From Chitinivorax sp. PXF-14 (GTDB lineage: Bacteria; Pseudomonadota; Gammaproteobacteria; Burkholderiales; SCOH01): a stretch of DNA of 64,000 nt. Position 1 is the first letter of the stretch. Each line of letters starts with the position of its first letter. Below the pieces are notes generated by a model. It searched no databases and was not told where the DNA came from. It saw only the letters and a program-made list of their open reading frames with translations. Shown piece after piece: positions 56,311-64,000 of the stretch. The position numbers and the translations under genes are program-made. The stretch covers positions 248,001-312,000 of the forward strand of contig NZ_JBFNXJ010000002.1 of assembly GCF_040812015.1 (NCBI RefSeq), given 5' to 3'.

Positions 56311-57185
56311 TGTACGCGCCGCTACGCCACGCCCGCGGCGAATCGATCGAGCTTCGTCGGCGGCGTTACCAGGTCTGGCATTGGGGGGACGCCAGCGCCC
56401 CGCTGCTCGTGCTGCTGCATGGCTGGATGGACTGCGGCATGTCGTTCCAGTTCATGGTCGACCAGCTGCGGCAAGACTGGCATGTCATCGCCCCCGACTG
56501 GCGCGGCTTTGGCCAGAGCCAATGGAATGGCGACAGCTACTGGTTTCCCGATTACCTGGCCGACCTCGACGCACTGCTTGCGCACTACAGCCCGGTCGCA
56601 CCCGCCAACCTGCTCGGCCACAGCATGGGTGGCATCGTCGCCTGCCTGTATGCAGGCATCTGCCCGGAGCGGGTACGCCGCCTCGTCAGTGTGGAAGGTT
56701 TCGGCCTGCCCGCGACCGAGCCCGGGCAAGCCGTGGGGCGCCTGCGCAAGTGGCTGGGTGAGCTGCGCGAGCAACCCGGCTTCGGTGAGCACGCCGGCTT
56801 CGAGGTGATTGCCACGCGCCTGATGCGCAACAACAAGCGCCTGAGCCAGGGCAAGGCCGATTTCCTGGCCTGCTACATGGCGGCCGAGGCCAGTCCCGGG
56901 CTGGTGCGCTACACGGCCGACCCACTGCACAAGATGGTGAACCCGGTGCTCTACCGGTTGGAAGAAGCCAAGGCAATCTGGCGAGAAGTGACGGCCCCCA
57001 CGCTGTGGATACAGGGTGACGACGACTGGCTGGCAAGCTGGCTCAAGGAAGATGGCGGCGCGATGGCAGAGCGCACCGCCTGTTTCCGTGATTTCCGCCT
57101 GGAGACGATCACGGACGCAGGCCACATGCTGCATCACGACCAGCCGCTTGCCCTGGCCAGCCTGATCGAACCCTTTCTGGTTTAG
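56310..57185 (+). CDS. Alpha/beta hydrolase
   Basis: A 291-residue serine hydrolase. Key positions are the oxyanion HGWMDCGMSFQF, nucleophile LLGHSMGGIVACLYAG, acid in WIQGDDDWLAS and His in AGHMLHHDQPLA. The ATG at 56310 shares its A with the preceding stop (TGATG), coupling it to the ACT protein gene. The substrate is unknown. Confidence 0.85.
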   Translation: MYAPLRHARGESIELRRRRYQVWHWGDASAPLLVLLHGWMDCGMSFQFMVDQLRQDWHVIAPDWRGFGQSQWNGDSYWFPDYLADLDALLAHYSPVAPANLLGHSMGGIVACLYAGICPERVRRLVSVEGFGLPATEPGQAVGRLRKWLGELREQPGFGEHAGFEVIATRLMRNNKRLSQGKADFLACYMAAEASPGLVRYTADPLHKMVNPVLYRLEEAKAIWREVTAPTLWIQGDDDWLASWLKEDGGAMAERTACFRDFRLETITDAGHMLHHDQPLALASLIEPFLV

Positions 57186-57255
57186 CGCGGCACGGCACGT
57201 GGGCCTTCGATGCCGGCCGGCGCCCGATCCAGGCGCGTTCACCGCAGGCTGCCGC

Positions 57256-57957
57256 TCAGAACACCAGCTGGCGGTTGCCGTCCATATCGCCGGGCACGGC
57301 GCCAGCCACCTGGGCTGCCGGGTCCTGAATCCAGAAATAATAGAATTCACGCGCGAGCGACACGAACACCTGCTGCCCTTCGGGGGTGGTGAACAGCGGC
57401 AGCAGCGCATCCACGGCCGCGCGGTAGACCTTGGGCGAGGCCCCGTGTTGGCGCGAGACATACATCAGCAGCGTCAACAGACGCTCGCGCACGTCGATTG
57501 CAGCCTGTGCCAGCCCGCCGGCGTAAAGCTGGGCCAGGTAACGCTCGATCGACGGCGCATCGGCACATTGCCACTCGCGGTCGGCATCCATCTGGCCGAG
57601 CAGATCGGTCAGGTTGCCGTTGATCTTGATGTAGATAGGCTCGGGATCGAACAGATTGGCCGAGTTGAGCTTGGCCAGCGACTTCACGTCACCGATCCAG
57701 AAATTGTAGAACTCGCGCGCAGCCGTTTTGAACGTCTGCTGCGACAAGTCGTCATCGGGAAACTTGCGCGCAACCTTGTCGACCACCTCGCGGTAGACAT
57801 CGCCGTCCAGCGGCTTACCCTGCAGCACCGATACCAGGTGACGCAGGAAATGCTTACGCAGGTTCACTTCCTTGGTCGGCGCGCCCTTGGACTTGAGCAG
57901 TGCGACATATGCGTCGAGTGGGTTTTGCGGGGAATCCGGTGGGGTATCGGCAGGCAT
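57256..57957 (-). CDS. Unknown protein with an internal repeat
   Basis: A 233-residue soluble protein that I cannot place in a family. It has a duplicated module: residues about 35-90 end AAREFYNFWIGD and residues about 158-212 end LAREFYYFWIQD, each preceded by a VYR..VD..-type stretch (DVYREVVDKVARKF and KVYRAAVDALLPLF). No signal peptide or membrane segment. The start at 57957 is the first ATG with plausible sequence after it; 42 upstream codons are open but hydrophobic and unlike the rest. It follows recN on the same strand after an AT-rich gap of about 136 bases. Confidence 0.75.
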   Translation of the reverse strand: MPADTPPDSPQNPLDAYVALLKSKGAPTKEVNLRKHFLRHLVSVLQGKPLDGDVYREVVDKVARKFPDDDLSQQTFKTAAREFYNFWIGDVKSLAKLNSANLFDPEPIYIKINGNLTDLLGQMDADREWQCADAPSIERYLAQLYAGGLAQAAIDVRERLLTLLMYVSRQHGASPKVYRAAVDALLPLFTTPEGQQVFVSLAREFYYFWIQDPAAQVAGAVPGDMDGNRQLVF

Positions 57958-58093
57958 GGCGTTCGGCAGCGGCAGCGAAATAGACGAGCAACAGAATAGA
58001 AGCAAATTATGAAGATAGAATAATCGCTCTAACCAAAATGTCAATCGTATAAAATATATTTTTACCTGGCACGCTGCCCCCACCAGCCGACGG

Positions 58094-59749
58094 CTAACCC
58101 GTCAACATCTCCGCCGCATGGCGCAGCGTGGTTTCCGTGATATCGACGCCGCCAAGCATGCGCGCTATCTCTGAGACACGCTGCTGGGCATCGAGTTCGG
58201 CAATCGTGGAAACCGTCAGCCCATTCTCGGTTCGCTTGGCTACCTGCCATTGCTGGTCGCCGCGAGCCGCCACCTGCGGCAGGTGCGTGATGCACAACAC
58301 CTGGTAGCGCTCGCCGAGCCGCTTCAGCAGCTTGCCGACGATTTCCGCCACGCGGCCACCGATGCCGACATCGACCTCGTCGAACACCAGTACCGGCACC
58401 GATGCCACGCGCGATGCCACCACCTGCAAGGCCAGGCTGATACGCGACAACTCGCCGCCTGACGCCACCTTGGCCAAGGGGCGCGGCGCCATGCCGGCAT
58501 TGGCGCCGACGAGGAACTCGACCTGCTCCATGCCGTAGGCGGCGCCCTCGGCCAGCGGCGTGAGCGCGATCTCGAAACGGCCACCCGACATGGCCAGCAG
58601 CTGCATCTCCTGCGTGACCTTGTCGCCAAGGTCACGCGCCGACGCCCGGCGTGCCTCGCTCAGGCGTTGCGCCAGCGCTTCATAGGCCAGACGGGTCTCG
58701 GCCTCGCGCTGGGCGAGCCCAGCCTCGCCGCCTTCGCCGCCAAGCTCGGACAGGCGCTGGCTCCTGCTGGCGAGCAGCTCGGGCAAACGCTCGGGCGTGA
58801 CACGGTACTTGCGTGCCATGCCATGGACGGCATCGAGCCGCGCTTCGATCTCGGCCAGGCGCTGCGGGTCGAGGTCCGCTCGTTGTGCATAGTGGCGCAG
58901 GCCGTAGGCGGCCTCGCGCAATTGCACCTCGGCCGATTCGAGCAGATCGACGGTTTCCTTGAGCGTGGCGTCGTATTCGAGCAGCCCTTGCAGGCGGGAC
59001 AACACGCCCCCGACGATGCCGATACAGCTCGGCTCGCGCTCGGAGATCAGTTCGAGGCCATATTCAGCGCCTTCCAGCAGGCTCACCGCATTGGCGAGCC
59101 GCGAGTGCTCTGTCTGCAGCTCGCGCCAGGCGGCCTCCGTGAACTCGAGCGCGGCGAGCTCCTTCACCTGCCATTGCAGCTGCTCGCGCTCGGCCGCGAA
59201 TGCGGCGGCATGCTGTTCCGCCTCTATGCGGGCCCGGCGTGCGCCTTGCCAGTCAAGGTAGGCCGCGCGCACGCTGGTGGCCAGCTCCAGCTTGCCGGCA
59301 TAGGCATCGAGCAGCGCCCGCTGCGCATCGGCCTTGAGCAAGGATTGGTGGGCGTGCTGGCCATGGATGTCGATCAGCCACTCACCGAGTTCCTTCAACT
59401 GCTGCAAGGTGGCAGAACGCCCGTTGATGAAGCCGCGCGAACGGCCGTTGACGTCGATCGCCCGGCGCACCAGCAGCAAGCCGTCGTCACCATCGAGCTC
59501 CTGCGCCTGCAGCCAGGCACCGGCCTGCGGCAGCCCGGCCAGGTCAAACTCGGCCTCGATCTCGGCGCGCTCGGCCCCGGCCCGCACGACGCCCGCCTCG
59601 GCACGCTCGCCCAACACCAGGCTCAACGCATCGATCAGGATGGATTTGCCGGCACCAGTCTCGCCGCTCAACACGGTAAAGCCTGGTTTGAAGTCGAGTT
59701 CGAGGCGGTCGACGATGACGAAATCACGGATGCGTAGGGTAAGCAGCAT
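58094..59749 (-). CDS. recN: DNA repair protein RecN
   Basis: A 551-residue SMC-like ATPase that acts in recombination and double-strand break repair. The start MLLTLRIRDFVIVDRLELDF and Walker A GETGAGKS (32-39) are typical, the middle is coiled-coil rich, and the C-terminal ASGGELSRISLALQVVASR and PVLVFDEVDVGIGGRVAE (signature and Walker B) complete the ATPase. It starts 12 bases after the nadK stop. The nadK-recN order is common in betaproteobacteria and gammaproteobacteria. Confidence 0.96.
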   Translation of the reverse strand: MLLTLRIRDFVIVDRLELDFKPGFTVLSGETGAGKSILIDALSLVLGERAEAGVVRAGAERAEIEAEFDLAGLPQAGAWLQAQELDGDDGLLLVRRAIDVNGRSRGFINGRSATLQQLKELGEWLIDIHGQHAHQSLLKADAQRALLDAYAGKLELATSVRAAYLDWQGARRARIEAEQHAAAFAAEREQLQWQVKELAALEFTEAAWRELQTEHSRLANAVSLLEGAEYGLELISEREPSCIGIVGGVLSRLQGLLEYDATLKETVDLLESAEVQLREAAYGLRHYAQRADLDPQRLAEIEARLDAVHGMARKYRVTPERLPELLASRSQRLSELGGEGGEAGLAQREAETRLAYEALAQRLSEARRASARDLGDKVTQEMQLLAMSGGRFEIALTPLAEGAAYGMEQVEFLVGANAGMAPRPLAKVASGGELSRISLALQVVASRVASVPVLVFDEVDVGIGGRVAEIVGKLLKRLGERYQVLCITHLPQVAARGDQQWQVAKRTENGLTVSTIAELDAQQRVSEIARMLGGVDITETTLRHAAEMLTG

Positions 59750-59761
59750 GGGTTGGTCGGG

Positions 59762-60637
59762 TCAGATGAGTTTCTCGCCCCAGTGCAGCTTGTGCCGGAG
59801 CATGTCGTAGTAGCTGTAGCCCACGGGATGCAGGATACGCAGCGAATTGCGGTAGCGCCGGATGATGACGCGGTCGAGCTCGTGCAGTTCGAGATGGCTC
59901 TGGTTGTCGAAATGCAGCCGGGTGTCCTGGCCCCGCGTCAGCATGAACTCGACGACGCAGCTGTCGTTGACGGCAATCGGTCGATTGGACAGCGATTGCG
60001 GGCAGATCGGCACCAGCGCGATGGCTGGCAGGGTCGGATGCAGAATCGGCCCGCCCGAGGACAGCGAATAGGCGGTCGAGCCGGTCGGCGTGCTGACGAT
60101 CAGGCCATCCGAGCGCTGGCTGTAGACGAACTGGTCGTCGATGAAGATTTCGAACTCGATCATGCTGCCAGTTGCGCCGCGGCTGAACACCACGTCGTTG
60201 AACGCGAGCGACTTGCACAGCTCCTTGTCGCCACGGATCACCTGCGCCTCCAGCAGGATGCGCTCTTCCGGCACGAATTCGCCCTGCAGGATGCTGCCGA
60301 TCGATTGCTCCATCTCGTGCAGCGGGATGTCCGTCATGAAACCGAGCCGCCCCTGGTTCACGCCCACCAGCGGAATACGGTAAGGCGCCACCAGCCTGGC
60401 GACCGACAACAGGGTGCCGTCGCCGCCGAGCACGATCACCAGGTCGGCCAGGCGGCCGATCTTGTCGCGCTCGATGCGCTGGTATTGGCCTGCCTGCGCC
60501 TCGCTCAAGCTCTGATCGTCGATCAGCACCGTCAGGCCGTTGCTATCGAGAAAACCGGCAAGGTGCAGCAAGGACGTTACGATCTCGCTCTTGCCATGGC
60601 GTGCGACGAGCGCAACCTTCTTGAACAGCGATGTCAT
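59762..60637 (-). CDS. nadK: NAD kinase
   Basis: A 291-residue enzyme that phosphorylates NAD+ to NADP+. The GGDGT motif with the catalytic Asp is at 71-75 (VIVLGGDGTLLS), and the later VNQGRLGFMTDIP and GSTAYSLSSGGPILHPTLPA signatures are present. It lies between the SDR gene and recN on the same strand, with short gaps of 17 and 12 bases. Note nadE at 4.5 kb is far off and not co-transcribed. Confidence 0.96.
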   Translation of the reverse strand: MTSLFKKVALVARHGKSEIVTSLLHLAGFLDSNGLTVLIDDQSLSEAQAGQYQRIERDKIGRLADLVIVLGGDGTLLSVARLVAPYRIPLVGVNQGRLGFMTDIPLHEMEQSIGSILQGEFVPEERILLEAQVIRGDKELCKSLAFNDVVFSRGATGSMIEFEIFIDDQFVYSQRSDGLIVSTPTGSTAYSLSSGGPILHPTLPAIALVPICPQSLSNRPIAVNDSCVVEFMLTRGQDTRLHFDNQSHLELHELDRVIIRRYRNSLRILHPVGYSYYDMLRHKLHWGEKLI

Positions 60638-60654
60638 TCACCGGCCCTCGGGCA

Positions 60655-61419
60655 TTAGGGTTTGGCCAACCACTCGGCGCAATCGAACACCTGGCCACTG
60701 ACGCCCTTGCTGTCCGGCCCCAGCAGATAGAGATAGACCGGCAGCAGATCCGCCGGCTCGGGCAGCAGATCCGCCGCTTCGCCGGGGTGGGTCTTGGTGC
60801 GCTGCGGGCTGTGAATCGGCCCGGGGATCACGGTGTTGATGCGCAGCTGCGGGCTCTGATCCCACTCGTTGGCGGCGATCTGCGCATAGAACATGGCTGC
60901 GGCGCGCGATACCGAGAAGCTCCCCCAATAGGGGCTCGGCTTGGCGCCATGGGTCTCGCCCACCATCACGATGGAGGAATCCGCACTGGCGCGCAGCAAC
61001 GGCAGGCAAGCGCGGTTGATCGCTGCGGGCGCCGCCGCATTGGCGCGAAAATGCGAAATCCAGTATTCGAATGGCTCCTGCTCCAGCGGGAACAGGCCGA
61101 TGAAGCTCGACGCATTGTGCAGGATGCCGTCCAGGCGCCCGAGCTGCTTCTCGATCTGCACCGCCACGTTGACGAAATCAGCCTCCACCGCGCGCTCCAG
61201 GTCGATCGGCACAGCCGCCGGCTGGGGGTAGCCCGCAGCCTCGATCTCGTCGTAAACCGCCTCGAGCTTCTTCACGCCACGGCCGAGCAACACCACCGTC
61301 GCCCCGTGGCGGGCAAATGCCAGCGCGGCTTCGCGGCCGATGCCCTGGCCGGCGCCGGTGACCAGAATCACGCGGTCCTTGAGCAGATCGGGTGCAGCTT
61401 GATAAGTACGAAAATCCAT
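60655..61419 (-). CDS. YciK-like short-chain dehydrogenase with lost catalytic residues
   Basis: A 254-residue SDR. The cofactor motif VTGAGQGIGREAALAFARHG (about 20-39) and Asn127 are intact, and the sequence follows E. coli YciK throughout (GRLDGILHNASSF, PADLLPVYLYLLGPDS). At the active site, however, the usual YxxxK is Phe168-Ser-Val-Ser-Arg172, and the catalytic Ser position (13 before the Tyr) is Glu155. All three catalytic residues are therefore replaced, while the binding fold is kept. It may be a pseudo-enzyme or nucleotide-binding sensor. It is between a degenerate synthase-like gene and nadK. Confidence 0.87.
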   Translation of the reverse strand: MDFRTYQAAPDLLKDRVILVTGAGQGIGREAALAFARHGATVVLLGRGVKKLEAVYDEIEAAGYPQPAAVPIDLERAVEADFVNVAVQIEKQLGRLDGILHNASSFIGLFPLEQEPFEYWISHFRANAAAPAAINRACLPLLRASADSSIVMVGETHGAKPSPYWGSFSVSRAAAMFYAQIAANEWDQSPQLRINTVIPGPIHSPQRTKTHPGEAADLLPEPADLLPVYLYLLGPDSKGVSGQVFDCAEWLAKP

Positions 61420-61468
61420 AGTCGTTTGCCGGCGGCGCTGTGCCGCCCCTTTCCTGAGAACGAGTTTA

Positions 61469-62296
61469 TCAGCGGGCCGTCATCGCGATCCAGAGCTTGC
61501 GCAATGGCGTGAGCGATAGCCGCTGATTCAATACCGAAGCCGCACCGGCGCGCGCGATCTCGTTCAGCGTTGCCAACGTGATGCGGGCCACGATCAGATG
61601 AACGCGCTGGCGCCGGCGCTGCTCGGGCGACAGCCCCTTCATCCACTCATGCAGCGCTTGCTGCGCCCGCCCCAGCTGGTGCCGAATCAGCGCCGCGAGT
61701 TCCGGCGTATCACGCAGGCCACTCACCACAGCGGCCGGCACGTTGAACTGCTGCAACTCGGACACGGGCCAGTAGATCACCCCCTTGCGCACATGCGCCC
61801 CCGCCTCGGTGACCGTGCCAGCCAGCGTCAGCGCTACGCCAAGCGCCTCGGCCTGCTTCAGGGCCGGCTCGCTGGTTTCACCGAGCACGCGTGCGCGCAG
61901 CCTGGCCAGCGTTCCGCCGGTGCGCTCGGCATAGAGCCGCAAGCCCGCCAGATCATTGTAGCGGGCATGCACCACATTCATCTCCGCGCCACCGACTAAT
62001 TCGAGCAACTCCTCGCGCGGCAGGCGATAGGCCTGCGTAGCTGGCAGCAGCGCCTGCAGCACCGGATGCTGCGGCGCGCCCTGATACAGGCGCTCGATCT
62101 CCGCGCGCCACCAAGCGAGCTTGGCCTTGGCAACAGTGGGTTCGGAGCATTCATCCACCCCGGCCTCCAGCTCCACCGCCAGCGCCTGCAGTGCCGTCAG
62201 CGCGTCCCGCTGGGCCGGCGCCACGCGGCGCAATGCGTAATACCAGGTGGAGCCAGGTGGGGCCACCTTCTCTTCACAGTACAGTCGATAATCCAA
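61469..62296 (-). CDS. Squalene/phytoene synthase-like protein, degenerate
   Basis: A 275-residue all-alpha protein homologous to squalene/phytoene synthases (ALQALAVELEAGVDEC, AKLAWWRAEIERLY, LAGLRLYAERTGGT, then RKGVIYWPVSELQQFNV). The first Asp-rich motif is reduced to one Asp pair position, and the second (normally RDVGEDARRG-like) reads TEAGAHVRKG, where the metal-binding aspartates are Glu and His. Catalysis of prenyl condensation therefore looks unlikely. It resembles NDUFAF6-type inactive homologues. Translation starts at a TTG (62296); no ATG in frame upstream. It is first in the run with the SDR, nadK and recN. Confidence 0.8.
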   Translation of the reverse strand: MDYRLYCEEKVAPPGSTWYYALRRVAPAQRDALTALQALAVELEAGVDECSEPTVAKAKLAWWRAEIERLYQGAPQHPVLQALLPATQAYRLPREELLELVGGAEMNVVHARYNDLAGLRLYAERTGGTLARLRARVLGETSEPALKQAEALGVALTLAGTVTEAGAHVRKGVIYWPVSELQQFNVPAAVVSGLRDTPELAALIRHQLGRAQQALHEWMKGLSPEQRRRQRVHLIVARITLATLNEIARAGAASVLNQRLSLTPLRKLWIAMTAR

Positions 62297-62404
62297 AATG
62301 ATTTTCCGGGGCGGCGCCCCTCGTCAGACAAATTCGCCACACATTATATCAGGCCCCTTTCTCACCCCTGCCGCAGTTGAATTCAAAAATTTTTGACTTA
62401 CCCC

Positions 62405-62433
62405 TTTACAAACCAGGAATGGGTCTCTAGAAT
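62405..62433 (+). promoter_or_regulatory. tRNA promoter, sigma-70 type
   Basis: TTTACA (62405-62410), a 17-base spacer, then TAGAAT (62428-62433), followed by a GC-rich discriminator (GCGCAGCC) of the type seen in stable RNA promoters under stringent control. The tRNA-Ala starts 15 bases later. Confidence 0.7.
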
Positions 62434-62447
62434 GCGCAGCCTGTCTC

Positions 62448-62523
<76 letters not shown>

Positions 62524-62587
62524 GACTTCAAGTTCAGTTATGTGTTTAGCCAACACAAAAAATAACTGGATTTAGCAATTTGCCTCA

Positions 62588-62663
62588 GTCCCCATCGTCT
62601 AGAGGCCTAGGACACCGCCCTTTCACGGCGATAACCGGGGTTCGAATCCCCGTGGGGACGCCA
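62588..62663 (+). tRNA. tRNA-Glu (anticodon UUC)
   Basis: 76 bases with encoded CCA. Acceptor GTCCCCA pairs with the TGGGGAC side, the anticodon stem CCGCC/GGCG holds loop CTTTCAC with anticodon TTC, and the T-arm reads CGGGGTTCGAATCCCCG. It is probably co-transcribed with tRNA-Ala, 64 bases upstream. Confidence 0.96.
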
Positions 62664-63193
62664 CGCTTACATCGTTTTATGTGTGGCTCATCGGAAGTTT
62701 CTTCCGCCATCCAGTAGCTGGAAAATTTCAGCGAAATCATACCGTAACAGTCTCCTCCTTCCGTTTTTGCGCCACCAGTGTTGCGCTGAGTCGCCTCAGC
62801 CGCAGACAGCCAAGCGCTTTCCTGCCCTGCAGGGTGCCTTACATAACAGCTTATTCAATTGATCGGATCGCCAGGAATACCGCGCTGGACTCCGCTCTGG
62901 TGCATCTTCTTCGCCTCATCCAGGCAATATCCCCTCGATAACGCTCACGCACCAGGATTTCCCGCACGTCGTTGAGTGGCCAGGCTTGCGGCCCTTGCGT
63001 GCCGACGGCGCACGGTGCACCACAAAATGGCGATCGTTGGACGCCACAGGCCAGCCGGGCGGCGTCAAGCAACCTCAGACAGAGCCCATACAGGCGTTAC
63101 ACCCCGGCAGGAATCGAATCGTGTTACGTTTGCTTCCCGGCCGTCTCCGCATGCGGATGTCGCCTCATCGCGTAAACGCCCTCAGGATTCGGC
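62664..63193. other. Gene-free stretch after the tRNAs
   Basis: About 530 bases without an intact gene. The first 190 bases hold nothing recognisable. The rest contains the serine-recombinase-like remnant on the minus strand (62851-63072), then a further 120 bases without signals up to the DUF1345 gene. An open frame at 62681-62941 on the plus strand reads as random sequence. Confidence 0.5.
62851..63072 (-). pseudogene. Serine-recombinase (Recombinase domain) remnant
   Basis: An open frame of about 73 residues that lacks any start region. Its middle, WPLNDVREILVRERYRGDI, closely follows the Recombinase-domain core of large serine site-specific recombinases, which typically reads WxxxxVRxxLxRexYRGxIxW; the following AWMRRRRCTR is also like those proteins. 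The catalytic N-terminal domain is missing, so this is a fragment. It lies 190 bases beyond tRNA-Glu. The match is by eye and could be tested by profile search. Confidence 0.5.
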
Positions 63194-63886
63194 ATGACGA
63201 CAAATAACAACACACCACATGCGTCCTACCCCTACCTGCTCCGGCAGCTCGCCGCGAGGCCGCGCCTGTTCTTGTCCGCCGCATGTGGCGCGCTCGTGGC
63301 ATTCGGCTTGCCGCATTGGCTCGCCATGCATTCGATCACCCGCCTGATCATTGCATGGAATGCAGGCGCAACCCTGTATCTGATACTTGCCGCTCACATG
63401 ATGTTCTGGTCGAGCCACGAGAAGATGCGACATCGAGCGCTGATGCAGGACGAGGGGCGAATCATGGTGCTCATGCTCGTGGTATTGGCGGCCATCATGT
63501 CACTCGGCGCCATCATTGCTGAGCTGGCGGTGGCGAAGGACATGCATGGTCCGCTGCGCTATGCGCACATTGGGCTGGCTGCATTGACGATCGTATCGTC
63601 ATGGGCCTTCACCCACGTCATGTTTGCCCTGCACTATGCCCACGATTTCTATGCTGCGCGGTCTCGTGGCAAGTCCGGCGGCTTGGCGTTCCCTGGCGAC
63701 ACGGAGCCTGATTATGGCGACTTCCTGTACTTTGCTTGTGTCATAGGAACATCCGGTCAAACCGCGGATGTGAGCTTCGAATCGACAGCCATGCGACGAA
63801 CAGGGCTCGTGCACTGCGTCCTTGCGTTCTTTTTCAATACGACCGTGCTGGCACTGACCATCAATATAGCGTCGGGACTATTTTAA
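63194..63886 (+). CDS. DUF1345 membrane protein
   Basis: A 230-residue inner-membrane protein with about five hydrophobic segments. It carries the DUF1345 signatures [39 protein letters not shown] and [20 protein letters not shown]. The function is unknown. It stands alone on its strand, downstream of the recombinase remnant. No ribosome site of strength is seen; the ATG follows GGATTCGGC. Confidence 0.87.
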   Translation: MTTNNNTPHASYPYLLRQLAARPRLFLSAACGALVAFGLPHWLAMHSITRLIIAWNAGATLYLILAAHMMFWSSHEKMRHRALMQDEGRIMVLMLVVLAAIMSLGAIIAELAVAKDMHGPLRYAHIGLAALTIVSSWAFTHVMFALHYAHDFYAARSRGKSGGLAFPGDTEPDYGDFLYFACVIGTSGQTADVSFESTAMRRTGLVHCVLAFFFNTTVLALTINIASGLF

Positions 63887-63893
63887 ATCGCCA

Positions 63894-63909
63894 CGCCGAC
63901 CGGTCGGCG
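63894..63909. other. 16-base perfect palindrome after DUF1345 gene
   Basis: CGCCGACCGGTCGGCG, eight bases past the DUF1345 stop. No T-tract follows, so it is not a standard terminator. It may be chance in GC-rich DNA or a protein site. Confidence 0.4.
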
Positions 63910-64000
63910 GCAAGCATGACAAAGACAGGCGACCCGATGGCCGCGGCGTTCAGCCTGTCTCGGCTGGGCCCACGCAAGCAACAATTTGCACGCAAAACCA

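Noticed and set aside
62681-62941. 86-codon open frame after tRNA-Glu
   Set aside because: No ribosome site, random-looking composition, no motif.

Overview
The window is a GC-rich (except for short AT-rich promoter gaps) chromosomal segment of a Gram-negative bacterium, most likely a betaproteobacterium. DnaE, the GcvTHP set with a tandem glycine riboswitch, GlnB, the acetoacetyl-CoA reductase PhaB and an AcrAB/OprM-type efflux operon all read as betaproteobacterial. I favour the Neisseriales (Chitinibacteraceae-like) but cannot prove it from sequence alone. Nearly all of it is ordinary coding DNA, with about 58 genes, two tRNAs and no CRISPR array or intact insertion sequence.

Layout. 1-6.7 kb: a sensor kinase cut by the left edge, phaB, an SCP2-domain protein, a GNAT-like protein, and nadE / small CxxC protein / glnB. 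7-12.6 kb: a CHASE-PAS-PAS hybrid histidine kinase followed directly by a REC-PAS-GGDEF-EAL protein, a c-di-GMP signalling pair. 12.6-16.2 kb: an operon of aldehyde dehydrogenase, a Tat-signal small subunit and a GMC oxidoreductase. 16.2-19.5 kb: a regulatory gap with paired inverted repeats, a CoxE-like VWA protein, a nucleotidyltransferase-like protein, an AraC-like remnant, a structured leader and two tandem DUF962 (Mpo1-like) membrane proteins.

19.6-32.7 kb: a partial type VI secretion locus (tssJ, tssK, tssL with OmpA domain, tssM, tagF) followed by envelope genes: a LysM/TPR lipoprotein, and on the other strand a membrane Ser/Thr kinase, a LysM polysaccharide deacetylase, a TPR lipoprotein and a membrane-anchored methyltransferase. 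The sheath, tube, baseplate, ClpV and VgrG genes are not here. 33-35.5 kb: hydrolase and enoyl-CoA hydratase genes divergent from a TetR regulator with a perfect 20-bp operator palindrome. 35.5-42.2 kb: an RND efflux operon (adaptor, pump, outer-membrane factor) divergent from its AcrR/TtgR-like repressor. 42.2-47.6 kb: dnaE, an acyltransferase and an HD protein in an overlapping operon. 47.7-50.8 kb: a periplasmic binding protein, a degenerate HD-GYP protein and an AI-2E-type transporter.

50.9-57.2 kb: glycine catabolism, with a tandem glycine riboswitch, gcvT, gcvH, a hairpin, gcvP, a GcvR-like ACT protein and an alpha/beta hydrolase. 57.2-62.3 kb: an unknown protein with an internal duplication, recN, nadK, a YciK-like SDR whose catalytic triad is lost, and a degenerate squalene/phytoene synthase homologue. 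62.4-62.7 kb: tRNA-Ala(GGC) and tRNA-Glu(UUC), followed by what looks like a decayed serine-recombinase fragment and a DUF1345 membrane protein.

The most unusual signals are a cluster of apparently catalytically dead enzyme homologues (YciK-like SDR, HD-GYP, squalene synthase-like), the split T6SS membrane-complex locus with its kinase/cell-wall gene set, the paired operators at 16.5 kb, the structured leader at 18.6 kb, the repeat-built unknown protein at 57.3 kb and the recombinase scar beside the tRNAs.
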